Assembly: GCA_035763085.1 (NCBI GenBank)
Contig: DASUBV010000394.1
Coordinates: forward strand, 28,114 to 92,113
Length of the DNA stretch: 64,000 bases
Reading direction: 5' to 3'
Source of the DNA: DASUBV01 sp035763085
Lineage (GTDB): Bacteria > Actinomycetota > Actinomycetes > Streptosporangiales > Streptosporangiaceae
The notes below the pieces were generated by a model. The model was given only the letters and a program-made list of their open reading frames with translations. It did not search any database and was not told the origin of the DNA. Made by a program: the position numbers and the translations under genes. Below, piece by piece: positions 7,495 through 22,314 of the stretch. Positions within the stretch are counted from its first letter, which is position 1, and each line of letters begins with the position of its first letter.

Positions 7495-9173
7495 GCGGCA
7501 GCCACCCGCCGCTGACCAGCCACCGCCGCCTGGGGCCCGGCGCGGTCCGGCGGCAGGGGTCGGCCGCGCCCTACCGCAGCCTGCAGTACACGCCGGGCGA
7601 GCCGCACCTGGTACGCGAGGACCTGGGCGGCGCCGGTGACCCGCCCGTCCCGGAGGACGGCCGCCGGCCCGGCGGCCGCGCCCGGCCGCTGGCCAGCCTG
7701 GTGCACATCACCGACCTGCAGCTCGCCGACGTCCAGTCGCCGGCCCGGTTTGAGTTCCTCAACCGCCACTACGCCGACCCCCGCTATGCCGAGCTGGTGC
7801 CGGTTCAGCGGCCGCAGGAGGCACTGACCGCGCATGCCATCGCGGCCACCCTGGCCACCGTCAGCGCCGCCCGCGGCCCGGCCACTGAGATGGCCGCCCA
7901 GCTCGCGGTGACCACCGGTGACGCCATCGACAACACGCAGTGGAACGAGCTGCAGAACTTCCTGGCGCTACTCGACGGCGGGCCGGTCCGCCCGGACTCC
8001 GGCGGCCGGGGGTATGAGGGCGTGCAGGGCCCGGACTGGCCCGATGACATCTTCTGGAAGCCGGACGGCGACGGGGCGGGCGGCCCGGACATCTTCCGCA
8101 CCGCCTTCGGCTTCCCGCGCCACCCCGGCCTGCTGGACCGGGCGCTGCGCGAGTTCACCGCCGCCGGCCTGGCGATGCCGTGGCTGTCGTGCTTCGGCAA
8201 TCACGAGGCGCTCATCCAGGGCGTCGGGGTCCCGACACCCGGCCTGGCGGCCGCGCTGGTGGGCGGGCGCAAGCCCGCGGGCCTGGCCGAGAACTTCGAC
8301 CACGACCGGGCGGTGGCGCTGTTCACCCGGCACCCCGAGGCCTACCTGGCCGGCCCGCTGCGCACCGTCACCGCCGATCCTGACCGGCGGACCATCACGC
8401 GGCAGGAGTTCGTGGCGGCGCACTTCCGCCCCGGCGCGCGCCCGGCCGGGCACGGCTTCACCGAGCGCAACCGCCTCGACGGCACCGCGTACTACGTGCA
8501 CGACACCCCCGCGGTCCGGTTCATCGCGCTGGACACCAACTGCCTGTCCGGCGGCGCTGACGGGTGCCTGGACCACGACCAGGCGCGCTGGCTGGCCGAG
8601 CGGCTGGCCGAGGTCCACTCGGCCCATCGCGCGCCCGACGGGAGCACGGTGCGCAGCAGTCACGACGACCGGCTGGTCGTGCTGTTCTCGCACCACGGCA
8701 CCGACACCCTGGCCGGCACGCAGGGCGGCCACGCCGGGCCGGGCGGGCAGCCGATGCTCGGCGGCCGCGAGCTGACCGCGCTGCTGCACCGGTTCCCCAA
8801 CGTGGTGCTGTGGCTGAACGGGCACACCCACCTCAACGCCGTCCGCGCCCGGCCCGCCCCCGGCGGCGCGGCCGGCGGGTTCTGGGAGGTCACCACCTGC
8901 GCGGTCATCGACTGGCCGTGCCAGACCCGGCTGGTCGAGCTGACCGACTGCGGCGATTACCTGTCGGTCGTGTGCACGATGCTCGACCACGACACCCCGG
9001 CCATGGTGACCGCGACCCAGACCAGCGCGGAGATCGCCTCGCTGCACCGTGAGCTGGCTGCCAACGTGCCCGCCGGCGGCGCGGATTCCGGCCGGGCCGG
9101 CACGGCGGCCGACCGCAACGTGGACCTGCGGATCCGCGCGCCGTTCCCGCTGAGCCGGCTGCCGGGCGCCTGA
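7491..9173 (+). CDS. metallophosphoesterase (PPA1498/TIGR03767-like)
   Basis: A 560-residue calcineurin-like metallophosphoesterase with long insertions between motifs. The metal-site motifs are VHITDLQ (about residues 68-74), TTGDAIDN (143-150), GNHEA (240-244), VLFSHHG and WLNGHTHLN. This spread motif pattern fits the family first described from Cutibacterium acnes PPA1498, as far as I recall; members usually carry a Tat signal. Here no signal peptide is visible and the GTG start overlaps the ATPase stop, so the enzyme looks cytoplasmic. It probably releases phosphate or an alcohol from the imported compound. An N-terminal stretch of about 30 residues is basic and disordered. Confidence 0.8.
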   Translation: MSGSHPPLTSHRRLGPGAVRRQGSAAPYRSLQYTPGEPHLVREDLGGAGDPPVPEDGRRPGGRARPLASLVHITDLQLADVQSPARFEFLNRHYADPRYAELVPVQRPQEALTAHAIAATLATVSAARGPATEMAAQLAVTTGDAIDNTQWNELQNFLALLDGGPVRPDSGGRGYEGVQGPDWPDDIFWKPDGDGAGGPDIFRTAFGFPRHPGLLDRALREFTAAGLAMPWLSCFGNHEALIQGVGVPTPGLAAALVGGRKPAGLAENFDHDRAVALFTRHPEAYLAGPLRTVTADPDRRTITRQEFVAAHFRPGARPAGHGFTERNRLDGTAYYVHDTPAVRFIALDTNCLSGGADGCLDHDQARWLAERLAEVHSAHRAPDGSTVRSSHDDRLVVLFSHHGTDTLAGTQGGHAGPGGQPMLGGRELTALLHRFPNVVLWLNGHTHLNAVRARPAPGGAAGGFWEVTTCAVIDWPCQTRLVELTDCGDYLSVVCTMLDHDTPAMVTATQTSAEIASLHRELAANVPAGGADSGRAGTAADRNVDLRIRAPFPLSRLPGA

Positions 9174-9185
9174 GCCGGCCGGTGC

Positions 9186-9217
9186 CCTCGCCGGCCGGCG
9201 AGGCGGGCCTGCCCGCC
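9186..9217. terminator. bidirectional terminator candidate
   Basis: Two GC-rich inverted repeats lie side by side between the convergent genes: a perfect 18-base palindrome at 9186-9203 (CCTCGCCGG and its complement) and GGCGGGC-CT-GCCCGCC at 9202-9217. No T-tract follows, which is common for terminators in such GC-rich genomes. Confidence 0.5.
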
Positions 9218-9227
9218 GCCTGACCCG

Positions 9228-9881
9228 CTAGTGCCGCCAGCCGGCCGCGGCCAGCGCGGCCACGTCCGGGTCGCTGCCCTCCAGCCGTACCCGGGCCGCG
9301 GCGGCCCGGCCGAAGGCCCACATCGTCAGCTCGGCGGGCGTGCCGGTGACCGTGACCATCGGTGCGCGGGCCTTGGCCGTGATCCGCAGCGGCGCGTCGC
9401 CTTCCTGCCACGCGTCCGCATCGCGGGCGAACTCCACGCCCACCGGCGCCCGGCGCAGCATCAGCCGGGCCAGCCGCAGCCGCTGCCACAGCAGGTCGGA
9501 CAGGCCCGGACTCAGCTCGCGCGGCTCCCAGCGGGGCTGCGCGCGGCGGATGTCCTCATGGTGGACGAAGTACTCCACCGTGTTGCCGCGCTCATCGGCG
9601 CCGGGCAGGGCGAACAGTGACAGCCGGGGCGGCCCGGTGCGGATCTGCTCGACCAGCCCGGCGTAGGAGTTCCGGGCAGCGTAGCGGCCCTGCACCCGGC
9701 GGGTGTAGCCGGCCAGCGGGCCGCCGAGCACGCCGAGGCCGGCGTCCGGGCGGCGCTCGCGCATCACCAGGTGCGCGGCCAGGTCCAGGGTCTTCCAGCC
9801 CGCGCACAGGGTCGGCTGATCCGGGCCGAGTTTCGTCAGCAGGTCCGCCACGGCCAGGCGCTCTTCTCGGGCATATGTCAC
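9228..9881 (-). CDS. TIGR03085-like metal-binding protein (mycothiol maleylpyruvate isomerase-type N-terminal fold)
   Basis: A 217-residue protein of the DinB/maleylpyruvate isomerase superfamily. It starts REERLAVADLLTKLGPDQPTLCAGWKTLDLAAHLVMRERRPD, where the Trp, His and Glu pattern is the usual start of this actinobacterial family; a further His is in EYFVHHEDIRRAQPRWEPREL. The C-terminal third resembles an SCP2-like small domain (ARAPMVTVTGTPAELTMWAFGR). The function is not established. In other actinobacteria a relative lies next to trpE upstream of the tryptophan cluster; here it borders the cluster but trpE is missing. Confidence 0.75.
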   Translation of the reverse strand: MTYAREERLAVADLLTKLGPDQPTLCAGWKTLDLAAHLVMRERRPDAGLGVLGGPLAGYTRRVQGRYAARNSYAGLVEQIRTGPPRLSLFALPGADERGNTVEYFVHHEDIRRAQPRWEPRELSPGLSDLLWQRLRLARLMLRRAPVGVEFARDADAWQEGDAPLRITAKARAPMVTVTGTPAELTMWAFGRAAAARVRLEGSDPDVAALAAAGWRH

Positions 9882-9978
9882 CCGCAGATCCTAGGTGACA
9901 CGGCGTCCGCCGCCCCAGGCCCAGGATGCATTTCGTAACAGTGCCGGAACCTCCGCCGCACCGAGCGGGCAGGCACAG

Positions 9979-10053
9979 CGACCCGACGGGATGCCGGCGC
10001 CGCCTGGACTGAGGAGCTTGCGACGAAGGACGGCAGCGCCACCCGGGCGTCCC
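9979..10053 (-). repeat. dispersed hairpin repeat, copy 1
   Basis: One of three related intergenic elements in the window (others at 54624-54700 and 58641-58719). Read on the minus strand it contains the conserved core TTCGTCGCAAGCTCCTCAGT followed by CCAGGCGGCGCC. The two copies with AAGCTCCTCAGTCCAGGCGGCGCC are identical over that stretch. It lies between a minus-strand gene and the first gene of the plus-strand tryptophan-associated cluster. Confidence 0.75.
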
Positions 10054-10145
10054 GCCGGCTCGCGGGCTAGCACCGCGCGCTACCGTTCTACCTGGGGCAG
10101 CGGCCGCCGGCGGCCGCCAGCCAGCCCTGCTGCAGGAGGAGAGCC

Positions 10146-10991
10146 ATGACCAGCGGCATGCCCGCGACCGGCCCGGTGCCCGCGCGGCCCGGCCGGGGCC
10201 CGCGGCGGCTGCGCGCGCTGTCGCCGCGCCAGGAGCTCACGGCGCTGCTGCTGCTGGGCGCGGCCGGGGCCGGGCTGGTGTTCCTGGCCACCCGGCAGGG
10301 CTGGGCCCAGGTCCGCACCGACGTGCCCGCCCCGCTGCCCGACAGCGTCGTGACGGTCACCGGCCAGAGCCTGGTGCCGTTCGCCGGCGCGCTGGCGTTC
10401 GCCGCGCTGGCCACGCTGGGGGCCGTGCTGGCCACCCGGCGGCTGGCCCGCCGGGTGAGCGGGGTGCTGCTGGCCGCGCTCGGCGCGGGCATCGCGGCCG
10501 CCGTGGCCGGCGGCGTCTCTGCCCCGGCGGCGCTGGCCGCCGCGGCGACAAGCACGAGCCCGGCCGCCGGATCGGGTGCCGGCACCGGGGCGGGATCGGT
10601 CACCGGCGGCCCGGCCCAGGGCGCGTCCGCCGTCCCGCAGGTGGCCGGGTTCCACCCGCATGCGGTGCTGACCGCCGGCGGCTGGCAGGCGCTGGCGATC
10701 GCCGGCACGCTGGCGATCATGGCTGCCGGGGTGCTGGTGGCCTGGCGCGCCGCGCGGCTGCCGGTGATGTCCAGCCGCTACGACGCCCCCGCCGCGAGCG
10801 GGCCCGCCCGCCCGGCCGGCGGGCAGCCGCCGGTGCCCGGCGCGGCGGCGCGGCCCGCCGGGCGGACGACGGCGCCGCCGCGGTCCGGTGCGCCGGGCCG
10901 GGCGCACCCGGCTGACTCGGCCAGCATGTGGGAATCACTGAGCCGCGGCGAGGATCCCACCGCCGCCGGCCAGCCGGCTGAGCGGCGATGA
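10146..10991 (+). CDS. Trp-cluster-associated membrane protein (TIGR02234-like)
   Basis: A 281-residue membrane protein of the family found within actinobacterial tryptophan biosynthesis clusters. The N-terminal part is RELT-type (LSPRQELTALLLLGAAGAGLVFLATRQGWA), with the conserved QGWAQVR after the first membrane segment; three further hydrophobic segments follow around residues 80-100, 105-130 and 180-200. The C-terminal 75 residues are Pro/Ala/Arg-rich and probably cytoplasmic, ending in SMWESLSRGEDPT, a signature of the family. Its biochemical role is unknown. CTGCAGGAGGAGAGCC is an excellent ribosome site. The next gene overlaps its stop by ATGA. Confidence 0.8.
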   Translation: MTSGMPATGPVPARPGRGPRRLRALSPRQELTALLLLGAAGAGLVFLATRQGWAQVRTDVPAPLPDSVVTVTGQSLVPFAGALAFAALATLGAVLATRRLARRVSGVLLAALGAGIAAAVAGGVSAPAALAAAATSTSPAAGSGAGTGAGSVTGGPAQGASAVPQVAGFHPHAVLTAGGWQALAIAGTLAIMAAGVLVAWRAARLPVMSSRYDAPAASGPARPAGGQPPVPGAAARPAGRTTAPPRSGAPGRAHPADSASMWESLSRGEDPTAAGQPAERR

Positions 10992-11434
10992 CGAGAGCAG
11001 GGCCGCAGGCCGGCCCGCCGCGGCCGGCCGGCGCGGCGCCGGGCCGGCCGCCGGACCTGATCGCGCTGGTTCGCCGGCTCCTCGTCGCCCAGGCTGCGAT
11101 GACCGTCGTGCTGAGCCTGGCCTTTCCCGGCGGCGTGGCCTGGCTGGCCCTGGGCATGGTCATGGCCGCCGTCCTGACGGGACTGGCCAGCCTGGCGCGG
11201 GCCGGCACGCACGCCGCGTGGGTGGCCGCGGTCACGGTGGAAGCCTGCTGCCTGGCGGCGGGCCTGGCCCGGCTGGTGGCGGCTCGCTATCTCGGCGGCA
11301 CCCTGCTGGCCATCATTACGCTGGGCGCGCTGGCGCACCCGGCGGTGAGCCGCGCGTTCAGCGCGCGGCGCGGCGCGCCGGGGGAGACCCGGCTGGCCGA
11401 GCCGGCCGTGCCGCAGAACGCCGGCGGGAGCTGA
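10988..11434 (+). CDS. small four-helix membrane protein of the trp cluster
   Basis: A 148-residue protein translationally coupled to the TIGR02234-like gene by an ATGA overlap. After a Pro/Ala-rich leader it has about four hydrophobic segments (LLVAQAAMTVVLSLAFPGGVAWLAL, MVMAAVLTGLASL, WVAAVTVEACCLAAGLARLV, TLLAIITLGALAHPAV) and a polar tail. No enzymatic motif is visible. It occupies the place where many actinobacteria carry the small HGxxPAAW protein, but lacks that motif, so it is a different family or strongly diverged. Confidence 0.7.
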   Translation: MTRAGPQAGPPRPAGAAPGRPPDLIALVRRLLVAQAAMTVVLSLAFPGGVAWLALGMVMAAVLTGLASLARAGTHAAWVAAVTVEACCLAAGLARLVAARYLGGTLLAIITLGALAHPAVSRAFSARRGAPGETRLAEPAVPQNAGGS

Positions 11435-11736
11435 AGCCGCCGCGAGGCACAGCCGCCGGCGGCTGCACTGCTGTCAGCGGGCCCGGGGTTCCCTGAGCGG
11501 CCGGGGCCGGCACCTGACCGGGCGGGCTGGCACCGCGCAGTCCGTTACTGATGGCGTCGGCGCGCCGACGGCCCGCGTTCTGCTGGCGCGCCGTCCGGCC
11601 CGCGCCGGCCTGGCCCGGCCCGGCCGCCCCGGTCCGCCCCGGCCGGCCCTGGCATGGGGGCTCCGCGAGCGGGCTGCGACGCTCTCGCTACGATTTGGTC
11701 GCAAGGCATCCGCATCCAAGGGGGCGGCAGAACCGC
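11435..11736 (+). other. intergenic region before trpC with palindrome and promoter
   Basis: A 302-base gap that breaks the cluster. It holds a perfect 16-base palindrome CAGCCGCCGGCGGCTG at 11450-11465, a terminator candidate for the two membrane genes, and a TACGAT -10 candidate at 11689-11694 that would start a transcript about 35 bases before trpC. No HGxxPAAW gene or other convincing ORF is present. Confidence 0.5.
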
Positions 11737-12608
11737 GTGAGCGTGCTCGACGACATCCTCGAGGATGTGCGCAGCGACCTTGCAGAGCGTCAGCAGCTGA
11801 CACCGCTGGACCGGCTGAAAGAGGCAGCCAGCCGGGCACCGTCGCCCCGCGATGTGCTGACCGCGCTGGGCGGCGATGAGGTGTCCGTCATCGCCGAGGT
11901 CAAGCGGGCCAGCCCGTCCAAGGGGGCGCTGGCCGCGATCGCCGACCCGGCCGGCCTGGCCGCCGACTACGAGGCCGGCGGCGCGCGCGTCATCAGCATC
12001 CTGACCGAGAAGCGGCGCTTCGGCGGCAGCCTGCAGGACCTGGCCGCCGTCCGCGAGGTCGTGAACATCCCGGTGCTGCGCAAGGACTTCGTGGTCAGCT
12101 CCTACCAGCTGTGGGAAGCCCGGGCCTTCGGCGCTGACCTGGCCCTGCTGATCGTCGCCGCGCTGAGCCAGAACGCGCTGGTGTCGCTGGTCGAGCGCGC
12201 CGAGTCGATTGGCCTGATGCCGCTGGTCGAGGTGCATACCGGCGAGGAGCTGGACCGCGCGCTGGAGGCCGGCGCGAAAGTCATCGGCGTCAACGCGCGC
12301 AACCTGGCCACCCTGGAAGTCGACCGCACGATCTTCGCCGAGCTCGCGCCGCGCATCCCCGGCGGCATCATCAAGATTGCCGAGTCCGGGGTGCGCGGTC
12401 CGCATGACCTGCTGGCCTATGCGGCGGCCGGCGCCGACGCGGTGCTGGTCGGCGAGAGCCTGGTGACCGGACGCGACCCGCGCACGGCCGTCGCCGACCT
12501 GGTCACCGCCGGCCAGCATCCGGCGCTGCGCGGCGACCGCGGCGCGACCGGCCGCCGCCCCGGCTCGCGAGCCGCGGGCCGCACCGACGATCCGAAGCAG
12601 GACGAGCA

Positions 12609-12612
<4 letters not shown>
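11737..12612 (+). CDS. trpC: indole-3-glycerol phosphate synthase
   Basis: A 291-residue TIM-barrel enzyme that closes the indole ring from CdRP in tryptophan biosynthesis. Diagnostic motifs are VSVIAEVKRASPSKG (catalytic Glu/Lys region), VLRKDFVVSSYQLWEARAFGAD, INARNL-like GVNARNLATLEVD, and KIAESGV plus DAVLVGESLV for phosphate binding. The GTG at 11737 gives the conserved start SVLDDILEDVRSDLAERQ; longer in-frame starts only add Arg/Pro-rich sequence. A 25-residue C-terminal tail rich in Arg and Gly extends past the usual end. The stop overlaps the trpB start by ATGA. Confidence 0.95.
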
Positions 12613-13939
<1,327 letters not shown>

Positions 13940-13943
<4 letters not shown>

Positions 13944-14770
13944 GCGCGGTCAGCGAGGCCTTCGGGAAGGCGCGGTCGCAGAACCGGGCCGCCGTCGTCG
14001 GCTACCTGCCGGCCGGCTTCCCGTCGGTCGGCGGCGCCATCGCGGCGGCGACGGCGATCGCCCGGGCCGGCTGCGACGTGGTGGAGATCGGCCTGCCCTA
14101 CTCCGACCCGCTGATGGACGGCCCGGTCATCCAGGAGGCCGTGCACCAGGCGCTGACCGGCGGGGTGCGGGTAGCCGACGTGCTGACCACGGTGGAGGCG
14201 GTGGCCAGCGCCGGCGTCCCGGTCCTGGTGATGACCTACTGGAATCCGGTCGACCACTACGGCGTCGCCGCCTTCGCCCGCGACCTGGCCGCGGCCGGCG
14301 GCTCGGGGCTGATCACTCCCGACCTCACCCCGGAGGAGGCCGGCCCGTGGCTGGCCGCTTCCGACGATCATGACCTGGACCGGGTGTTCCTGGTAGCGCC
14401 CAGCTCGCCGCCGGAGCGGCTGGAGCTGATCAGCCGGGCCTGCCGCGGGTTCGTCTACGCCGCCTCGCTGATGGGCATCACCGGGGCCAGGGATGCCGTC
14501 AGCAGCGAGGCCGAGGGCCTGGTCAGCCGGGTTCGCGAGCACACCAGCCTGCCCGTCGCGGTCGGCCTGGGCGTCCGGGACGGAGCGCAGGCCCGCCAGG
14601 TGGCCGGCTTCGCCGACGGGGTCATCGTGGGCTCGGCATTCATCCAGCGGCTGCTGGCCGCGCCCGGCCCGGATGAGGGCCTGGCCGCGGTCGCGAGCCT
14701 GGCCGCCGAGCTGGCGGCCGGCGCCCGCGGGGCCGCCGGGCCGCCGCTGGAGACGGCCGGGGCTCGCTGA
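13940..14770 (+). CDS. trpA: tryptophan synthase alpha chain
   Basis: A 276-residue TIM barrel that cleaves indole-3-glycerol phosphate. Catalytic Glu is in CDVVEIGLPYSDPLMDGPVIQ, followed by the catalytic Asp in PYSDPLMDG; MTYWNPVDHYG, LTPEEAG, FVYAASLMGITGAR and AVGLGVRDGAQA complete the fold. The ATG at 13940 overlaps the trpB stop and follows GGGGAGGCG inside trpB; a longer in-frame reading from 13700 lies within trpB and is not used. Confidence 0.95.
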
Positions 14771-14810
14771 CGGCCTGCTGCCGCCCGGCCCCCGCGCCGG
14801 AAATGTCTGG

Positions 14811-14838
14811 TTAACACCCGGGCGTGCCTGGCTATAAT
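14811..14838 (+). promoter_or_regulatory. gltB promoter
   Basis: TTAACA at 14811-14816 and a perfect TATAAT at 14833-14838, separated by 16 bases, form the best sigma70-type promoter in the window. It sits in the 240-base gap between trpA and gltB. Confidence 0.7.
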
Positions 14839-14841
14839 GAT

Positions 14842-14857
14842 GAAACTTTCGGGTAAC
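14842..14857 (+). promoter_or_regulatory. possible GlnR half-sites upstream of gltB
   Basis: GAAAC (14842-14846), six bases, then GTAAC (14853-14857) match the two inner units of the actinobacterial GlnR operator pattern GTNAC-n6-GAAAC-n6-GTNAC-n6-GAAAC. The outer units are poor (GCTAT and AGACG). The site lies just after the -10 box, where binding would block transcription. Confidence 0.35.
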
Positions 14858-15038
14858 TAGTCCAGACGGGTCAGGCACCTAGCCCATCTGGCCAGGTTCT
14901 GTCAGCTAGCCAAGGCGGCTAGCGCGCACGGCCCCGGACCGCTGCCCAGCAGCGATAACTGCATCACCTGCCGGCAGGGCCAATGTCGTCCCGCCCCCAC
15001 CTGAAGTTCTGATGGCGGACGAGACGACTGGAGCGTTG

Positions 15039-19610
<4,572 letters not shown>

Positions 19611-19619
19611 GGAGGCGGC

Positions 19620-21119
<1,500 letters not shown>

Positions 21120-21188
21120 CGGGGCGCCACCGGGGGGCCACGGCCCGGCCGGCCGCGCAAACTGGCCGAACCACGCACCGGGCGCGGG

Positions 21189-21194
21189 TAACGT
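21189..21194 (+). promoter_or_regulatory. leaderless-type -10 box for lgt
   Basis: TAACGT lies eight bases before the lgt ATG and no ribosome site is present, a geometry typical of leaderless actinobacterial transcripts. Confidence 0.4.
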
Positions 21195-21202
21195 CACAGA
21201 TC

Positions 21203-22099
21203 ATGTCGGTGGCCTACCTGCCCAGCCCCGCGCGCGGCGTCTGGCACCTCGGACCGCTGCCGGTCCGGGCCTACGCGCTGTGCGCGATCGCGGGCGTGAT
21301 CGTCGCGCTGTGGCTGACCGACCGCCGGTACCGGCGGATGGGCGGGCCGCAGGGCATGATCTGGGACGTGGCCACGGTCGCGGTGCCGGCCGGGCTCATC
21401 GGCGCCCGCGCCTACACCGTGCTGACCGGCTTCGGCTCTTACTTCGGCCCCGGCCGCGACTGGGTCTCGGTGTTCCGGATCTGGGACGGCGGGCTGGGCC
21501 TGGCCGGCCTGTTCGCCGCGGCCGCGCTCGGCGCCTGGGCCTACTGCCGCCGCTACCGGTACGCGCTGACCCCGATGGCGCTGGCCGCCGCGCCGGCGCT
21601 GGCCGTCGGCCAGGCCGTCGCGAGCTGGGGGAACTGGTTTAACCAGCGGATGTACGGAGCGCCGTCGACGCTGCCGTGGGCGGTGGCGATCGGGCCCGAG
21701 CGCCGCGCCAACGGCTACGAGAGCTTTTCCACCTTCCAGCCGGTGTTCTTGTATGAGTCGCTGTGGGACCTGATCGTCGCGGCCGCGGTCATCTACGCCA
21801 TCCGGCGGTTCTCGCTGACCGGCGACCGCGCGTTCGCGCTGTACGCCGGGCTGTACGCGGTGGGCCGGCTGGCGGCCGAGATGCTCCGCATCGACTACTC
21901 GCCGAGGCTGCTCGGATCGCGCGTCGCCGAGCTGGAGATGCTGGTGATCGCGCTGGCGGCTGTGGCCTACCTGGCCATCTCGCGGGCCCGCCGGAGCCGC
22001 CCGGCGGCCGCGGGCCAGGGCGCGGTGCCCGAGCTGGCAGCGGGAGACGGCGCGCCGGGGCCGCCCGCGGCCGCGGGCGCCGACGGGATCCCCGGATAA
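21203..22099 (+). CDS. lgt: prolipoprotein diacylglyceryl transferase
   Basis: A 298-residue, seven-segment membrane enzyme that attaches diacylglycerol to lipobox cysteines, so it acts on the lipoproteins encoded at 3552 and 38691. Motifs: IPVRAYALC-like LPVRAYALCAIAG, GLIGARAYTVLT, IWDGGLGLAGLF and ASWGNWFNQRMYGAPSTLPWAV, the Lgt signature. The usual FHPTFLYE reads FQPVFLYE. The ATG at 21203 gives the typical start YLPSPARGVWHLGP; sequence upstream belongs to other reading frames of gltD. The C-terminal 40 residues are a Pro/Gly/Ala tail. Confidence 0.92.
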   Translation: MSVAYLPSPARGVWHLGPLPVRAYALCAIAGVIVALWLTDRRYRRMGGPQGMIWDVATVAVPAGLIGARAYTVLTGFGSYFGPGRDWVSVFRIWDGGLGLAGLFAAAALGAWAYCRRYRYALTPMALAAAPALAVGQAVASWGNWFNQRMYGAPSTLPWAVAIGPERRANGYESFSTFQPVFLYESLWDLIVAAAVIYAIRRFSLTGDRAFALYAGLYAVGRLAAEMLRIDYSPRLLGSRVAELEMLVIALAAVAYLAISRARRSRPAAAGQGAVPELAAGDGAPGPPAAAGADGIPG

Positions 22100-22314
22100 G
22101 TGAACGAATGCGGACGTGCCGGGTAACGGCACCTTCACGGCCGTCAAAACTTCGGCGCAACTCTCGGCCATGCGCCCGCCGGCCCCGGCGCAGAGCCCAT
22201 AGCCTGGCCTGACATTCGCCGGATGAGCCTGCCCCGCCGGGCCCGGCACTCACGCTGGCCGGCGTGCCCGCGCCCGCGTGCCAGGAGATGGGACTCCAGG
22301 GGGAGCAGCCAGTC

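Noticed and set aside
10988..11434. HGxxPAAW family protein at the expected place in the trp cluster
   Set aside because: The motif is absent in all frames of this gene and of the following gap.
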